DNA of 64,000 nt from Pomacea canaliculata. Taxonomy: Eukaryota; Mollusca; Gastropoda; Architaenioglossa; Ampullariidae. Below, piece by piece: positions 59,578 to 64,000 of this stretch. The stretch spans positions 17,028,055 to 17,092,054 of the forward strand of contig NC_037599.1 of the NCBI RefSeq assembly GCF_003073045.1, in the 5' to 3' direction. The notes below the pieces were generated by a model. That model saw nothing but the letters and a program-made list of their open reading frames with translations, was not told the DNA's origin and did no database searches. Made by a program: the position numbers and the translations under genes. Within the stretch, counting starts at the first letter, position 1. Each line of letters starts with the position of its first letter.

Positions 59578-62500
59578 TACTCTAAACACATCGAGCATCC
59601 TGTCATCAGAAGAGCGTGCGTGCGTACAGCGGGGAAGGAGGATGGGGAGACCAGTGTAGGAATTCATGTCGATAAAAAACAAAAAAAAAAAAAAAACGCG
59701 CTTACAGACACACAGACCGCAAACTATGTCCCAGCTAACGGTCTCGGACACATTCATCGACTAGGTCGAATGAGTGCATGGTGCGAGCAAGTCTGCAAAA
59801 CAGATTGTGTATTTAATTTTTCTGGAAAGGTTCCCCCCCCCCCATACACACACACAACTTCACCGAGATATTTTCTTCAGCATTACCTCGTCAAGAGCTT
59901 TCCGTCACCACTTCAAAAAGAGATTTCCCAAACAATTTTTAGTACCGAGATATTTCCCTCACCCAACACTCTTACACACAACTTAATTCATCCTGCGACT
60001 CCACTTCTCTCGCAACTTCACAGCAGTAGTGGAAAACCTGTTATAGGACATCCTGATTTAATAGACTGGACTACTTCTTTAACACATACGTTCCATTAAA
60101 GTTGACCTTTTGACTCGATCTGTACTATTCACTGCACTTTGTATTTTTATTAACATTTTTCTTTCCTACTTTTTTCTCTTTTGTTTGCTTTGTGCGATAT
60201 TTTGGAATTAAAAGAATAGCTGCGACATGAAGACAAGCGATTAAATGTTATCAGGAATAGTTGTTTTACTATTATTTTATACCTAAACAACATTCTGCAT
60301 GTCAACGTGTCCATCCTGTTGGCACGTGCATTACGACGCCTCGATGGCGCAGGCATACACACACGTCGCTGTGAGAATTCTGTGTGAGAGGGCCTTGAAG
60401 AGGATTATGTTTCTATTTGGTATTCAGTAATTTGCCTTAAATGTTGCCTAAAATTAAGTATAAACAAATCTTGCGGCTGAATAAATATACACCTGACGCG
60501 GAGATAATGCTGCTGGAGAACTTTTTTGTAGCTGTGTGCGTCGAGGCTTGGTTTGGCAAACGCAGTGAGTGATTACATCAGTTATATTTGCATGCTCGAC
60601 CTGATGCAATTATCTTCGCTTATCGATGCAGACAAACGCTATCAGGTAACAAGATCGTTTTATATGCAGAGCTGGATGATTTGTTTCGCACCTTTACATT
60701 ATTACTGAAATTCGTGCCCATGGCCCTCATATGTCAAACCTCTTATACCGTGCGGTCTTACTTGGCATGCGTGTTTCTTTTTGTTTAACATCCGGAAATA
60801 AAATGAATTGATTAGAAAGCGCTGGAAAATTCTGTGCTAACGGTTTTTCCCATCTATTCAAACCGGAGACTGAGGAAAAATAAGAAGGAGAAAATAAAAG
60901 CAAATCAGAGACCACTACATTTCCTAACAAAGTCATGTATTGCCAAAATAGTTAAAAGCTGACTACATCTCTTCCAAATGGGCTTATATTTCTTGATCGA
61001 CTTTCCTAATTAAATAAAGGCTCTTTGGTTATTCCCATTTTTGCTGGCAATAGTTGCACTGGGAAGCTCATAATGTGCTAGAAATGTACGGGAGTTTTTT
61101 TCCCCCCTTTTTTTTAAGCGTAGATGGGGGAAAATAATCATATAAACTGATACTTTGAAGACACTCCAAGCAACGAAGGTGAAATCAGCAGCCGAAGTTA
61201 TTTCCCCATTTTGTTTCTCGCGGGAATGAGGGAAGGAAAATAGTTCGGTGTGAATCGATCACACAGTCTTCGGTCTTTCTGTAACAGGACCCCTTCTGTC
61301 GAGCTCAGCAGAGAGCCATTTAGATCGTCGTTACAGATTGTAGGGCCGTGTGAGCCTCAGGGTTGACAGGTGAAGTCTCGAGCGCCTGCTGAGCTTCAGA
61401 CCCAACGAAGCAGCGATCAAACATTGAAACAACGCACCCATGCACCCTCACACTTCTTTCTTCACGCCTTCTTCGAGAGGCAGAAGCCCAGTGCAGACGT
61501 CTGGGGCAGTCCGTGGTAATCCACGAACAATCGTTTACTGTTTGTCTTGCAATTTATAGTGTTACACATCAGTACATAAATGCATAAACACATGCAGACA
61601 TTGATAGTGGAACTGATTTTTGAAAAGACAAGAAGAGACGGGTTCGAACGGGTGCAACTAATGACGTCTTCGTCTTCATATAACTGCTATGATGGTCTAA
61701 CTTTGCCTTCGGAGGTTGTTCCCAGTGTCTTTTTTTTTTTTTTCCTCTTTCAAAGGTACTTGGCAACTATAAATAGTTGACAGTACTGTTGGGCAATGTC
61801 GGAAACTGATGCCTGACCTTCTTGATGGCCTTAGGCGCGTGTTTTTGCTACTGATGACGCGCCGGGATGACCTCTGACGGGGTCAAATGTCCTCAAGCAC
61901 CAACACCCCGGGCTGTATTGTATGTAGCGTCTTCTTTGTGGAACACAATCTCCAAGGCAACTCCCATGTCGGATGTGCTTTTATTTTTTAACGCAACAGT
62001 TCTTTCTTTATATGTATATAAATAAAATATAAAAAAATTTTCTCTCTCTCGTTTACGGCTTTTAATGTTTCATTATTTATCCTTGTCTGCCCGTGTTTCT
62101 TATTCCCTACACAGTCTTTATAGTTAACAACCGTCGGCCTTAACATTTTGTCATAAACATTACCTTTTGTTGTGCTCTAGCATGACATAATAATATTATA
62201 ATATTTCTAATTCTGACACGCTTAAACAAGTGTCCACTTATCGCAAGGGCAACACACACCATCCCTCTCCCCACCCTATCCTTACACCCTCCCACACACA
62301 CGTAACTGTAAGGCGGTCATTTTCTTCTCTCAAGTTTCTCCTGTTTGCCGATCTAAAGACGGTCACCAACACGAACCACTTACACGAAGTTTTTAATACT
62401 GAAAATAATTATCTGAATTGCCGCCTTTACTCGAGGCATTTGTAGACTCTGTATGGGACCAACTCCCTCCTCACCATGGGAGAGCGAAAGTCAAGACACA

Positions 62501-63321
62501 CTGTGGTCTGTCCAGGAGGAGGTTTCGGGTCTTTTATGGATGAGGAATTCATTGCTCGAGGGCACGGCACGGAAGATGATCTGAAAAATACTTTGATAGT
62601 CCCTCACAGAGAGGGAAGAGGGAACGAGCAGTGACGTTTGGTAGATGTTCACACTATGTTCTTTACACTCAATCCTACATAAAACAGCACAACTGGAAAA
62701 ACCTTGTCTGTGAATGAAATTTGCTGAAGTAAATATAGCTTTTTACTGTTAATTTCTAGGTGTAGTACCTACCTTCGTGACCACTCTTGAGAGGTTTAAA
62801 GAGAGGGATTGGAAGGGAAAGAAATAGACTTCGATAGGCCGTAATACCCTTAAGGATTTATCGACGAAGGTTGGACCATGTTTGTTATATAATCGTCATG
62901 TAAAGCTTCTCCAAACTTAGTTAAGCATTCCTCCACATTTTTCCGGTTAAGGGTCTTTTTAAGACCGTTCTTAACACAGCAAAGTGTCAAAGCGTCAAAC
63001 CTCTGAAGTCCCCCACTGCCTCATTGTACTGTCAATGCATATGCCATGTATTGTCAAATAAATGTGGATTCGCTCAGCAAGTTGACCCAAGTTCCAATGT
63101 TCAGAATTTGTCCCCCCAAACCATTTTGTGACCTTCATGCGGAAACTTTTGCCAAATTTAATCAAAATTAGAACATTTCGGCCAGTTCTCTCTCGACCCA
63201 TGCAGCTCCCCCGACATCCCATTAGAAACTTCGTCAGACTTTTGTTTCCTTGTGACGTACCAACACACCACAAACCACGCACACTCCAAAAGGAATGGAA
63301 AAACCACATCATCAGCAGTCA

Positions 63322-63333
63322 CGCGCATGCGCG
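63322..63333. promoter_or_regulatory. NRF1-type palindrome
   Basis: CGCGCATGCGCG fits the NRF1 consensus YGCGCAYGCGCR on both strands. No gene start is recognisable nearby, so function is speculative. Confidence 0.3.
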
Positions 63334-64000
63334 TGCGATTGCGGTGGAAAGTGAACCTTAACCTTACCATGCTAGTTGTACGAAATGCCTTTTAGTCAGA
63401 GCTGCAATTCAAGTAACATAAACAGAACTGTAGGGCGAGGTTAATTACCTGCATGTCAGCCTCACAGCAGAACCTATACATTAAACGAAAGAAAGAAATT
63501 AATTTGTAAAAATATATCTTTGAGATACTCGATTTATTCATGGTCTTTACAAACTTGACTTTCAAGTCGTTATCTTTAAGGGTAAAAAAAAAAAGTCTTT
63601 CCTTTCCACGATAATTCTTCACAAACCTTTCTTTAAGTGGACGGAAGCGACATGTGTACCAGAAGGCGGTGGAAGTGGCTAAAGACTTCCAGATGCTGCG
63701 ATGTCTCAGAAAGAAATTTGTCTGCCGGCTAGAGGAAAGTGGTTCAAAAAGAAGTGTACTGTGCGTGAAGGGGCGGGGAAAGTGTACCTACAAACGTTTA
63801 TAGTAATCTGCTAACTCTATATAACTCTCTACACTGCAATAGAAAAAAAAAACCACATTTATCCACCACGCCTTCTATCTGAAGGGCGGTCTCTTGTTAT
63901 TAAGGTGCTAACAGGTAAGATATTAAGTTAACATTTTAGTATATCAGGTGCTAACAGATCTCTGAGACATGCGATAAAACAACGTGATTCCCCGCGGGCC

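Larger units (their letters stand above)
56280..64000. other. CpG-containing flank without a recognisable gene
   Basis: Composition changes at about 56,290 to GC-richer DNA with dense CpG (56,290-56,560). No exon with a known domain was found. Low-complexity tracts occur near 57,640 and 59,680 (poly A), 59,830 (poly C) and 61,730 (poly T). A 38-bp tandem duplication lies at 59503-59577. A 52-codon frame (62476-62634, start context ACCATGG) and an NRF1-type palindrome (63322-63333) are the only other items of note. Confidence 0.4.

Noticed and set aside
59620..60099. 159-codon frame
   Set aside because: Crosses poly(A) and poly(C)/CA tracts, with no domain and no splice support.
61637..61655. 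GGTTCGAACGGG, a tRNA B-box-like match
   Set aside because: No A box at the right distance and no cloverleaf can be folded around it.

Overview
This is eukaryotic, animal nuclear DNA. It has spliced genes with GT/AG introns, microsatellites, SINE-like elements and a non-LTR retrotransposon. The gene set (a fukutin, an SLC35E1-type transporter, an LRRC41/MUF1-like protein) is metazoan. The repeat style and mosaic CpG content suggest an invertebrate, most likely a lophotrochozoan such as a gastropod or other mollusc. That placement is inference; no species marker was seen.

Layout. About 1-21.4 kb is comparatively GC- and CpG-rich and nearly gene-free. Its one recognisable gene is an ankyrin-repeat gene (2189-4065) whose coding signal is split over several frames. 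The rest of that stretch holds microsatellites, repeat copies and a retrotransposon fragment. About 21.5-56.3 kb is AT-rich and strikingly poor in CpG, and it carries three well-formed genes. On the minus strand is a six-exon SLC35E1-like transporter (26675-37356). Head-to-head with it on the plus strand is an eight-exon fukutin homologue (38194-42847). After that comes a fourteen-exon LRRC41-like gene on the plus strand (48718-55714). CpG reappears inside this block mainly at about 37.37-38.2 kb and 44.2-45.4 kb, which fit the promoters of these genes, and inside young insertions. About 56.3-64 kb returns to CpG-containing DNA with no convincing gene.

Mobile DNA. A 3,235-bp RTE-like retrotransposon (45385-48619, minus) lies between the presumed LRRC41-like promoter and its first coding exon. 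It is flanked by a perfect 11-bp target duplication. A 340-bp inverted-repeat element (26046-26385) interrupts a 46-bp minisatellite, and removing it together with one 4-bp duplication restores the repeat phase exactly. A decayed reverse-transcriptase relic, a hAT-like terminus and tRNA-derived SINE candidates are also present.

The genes are not an operon. Fukutin is a Golgi enzyme of dystroglycan glycosylation, SLC35E1 belongs to a family of mainly Golgi/ER transporters, and LRRC41 is a ubiquitin-ligase substrate receptor. The head-to-head fukutin/SLC35E1-like pair probably shares a promoter. No previously undescribed multi-gene system was found. The most informative observations are the CpG footprint that outlines the transcription units and the two insertions with base-exact boundaries.
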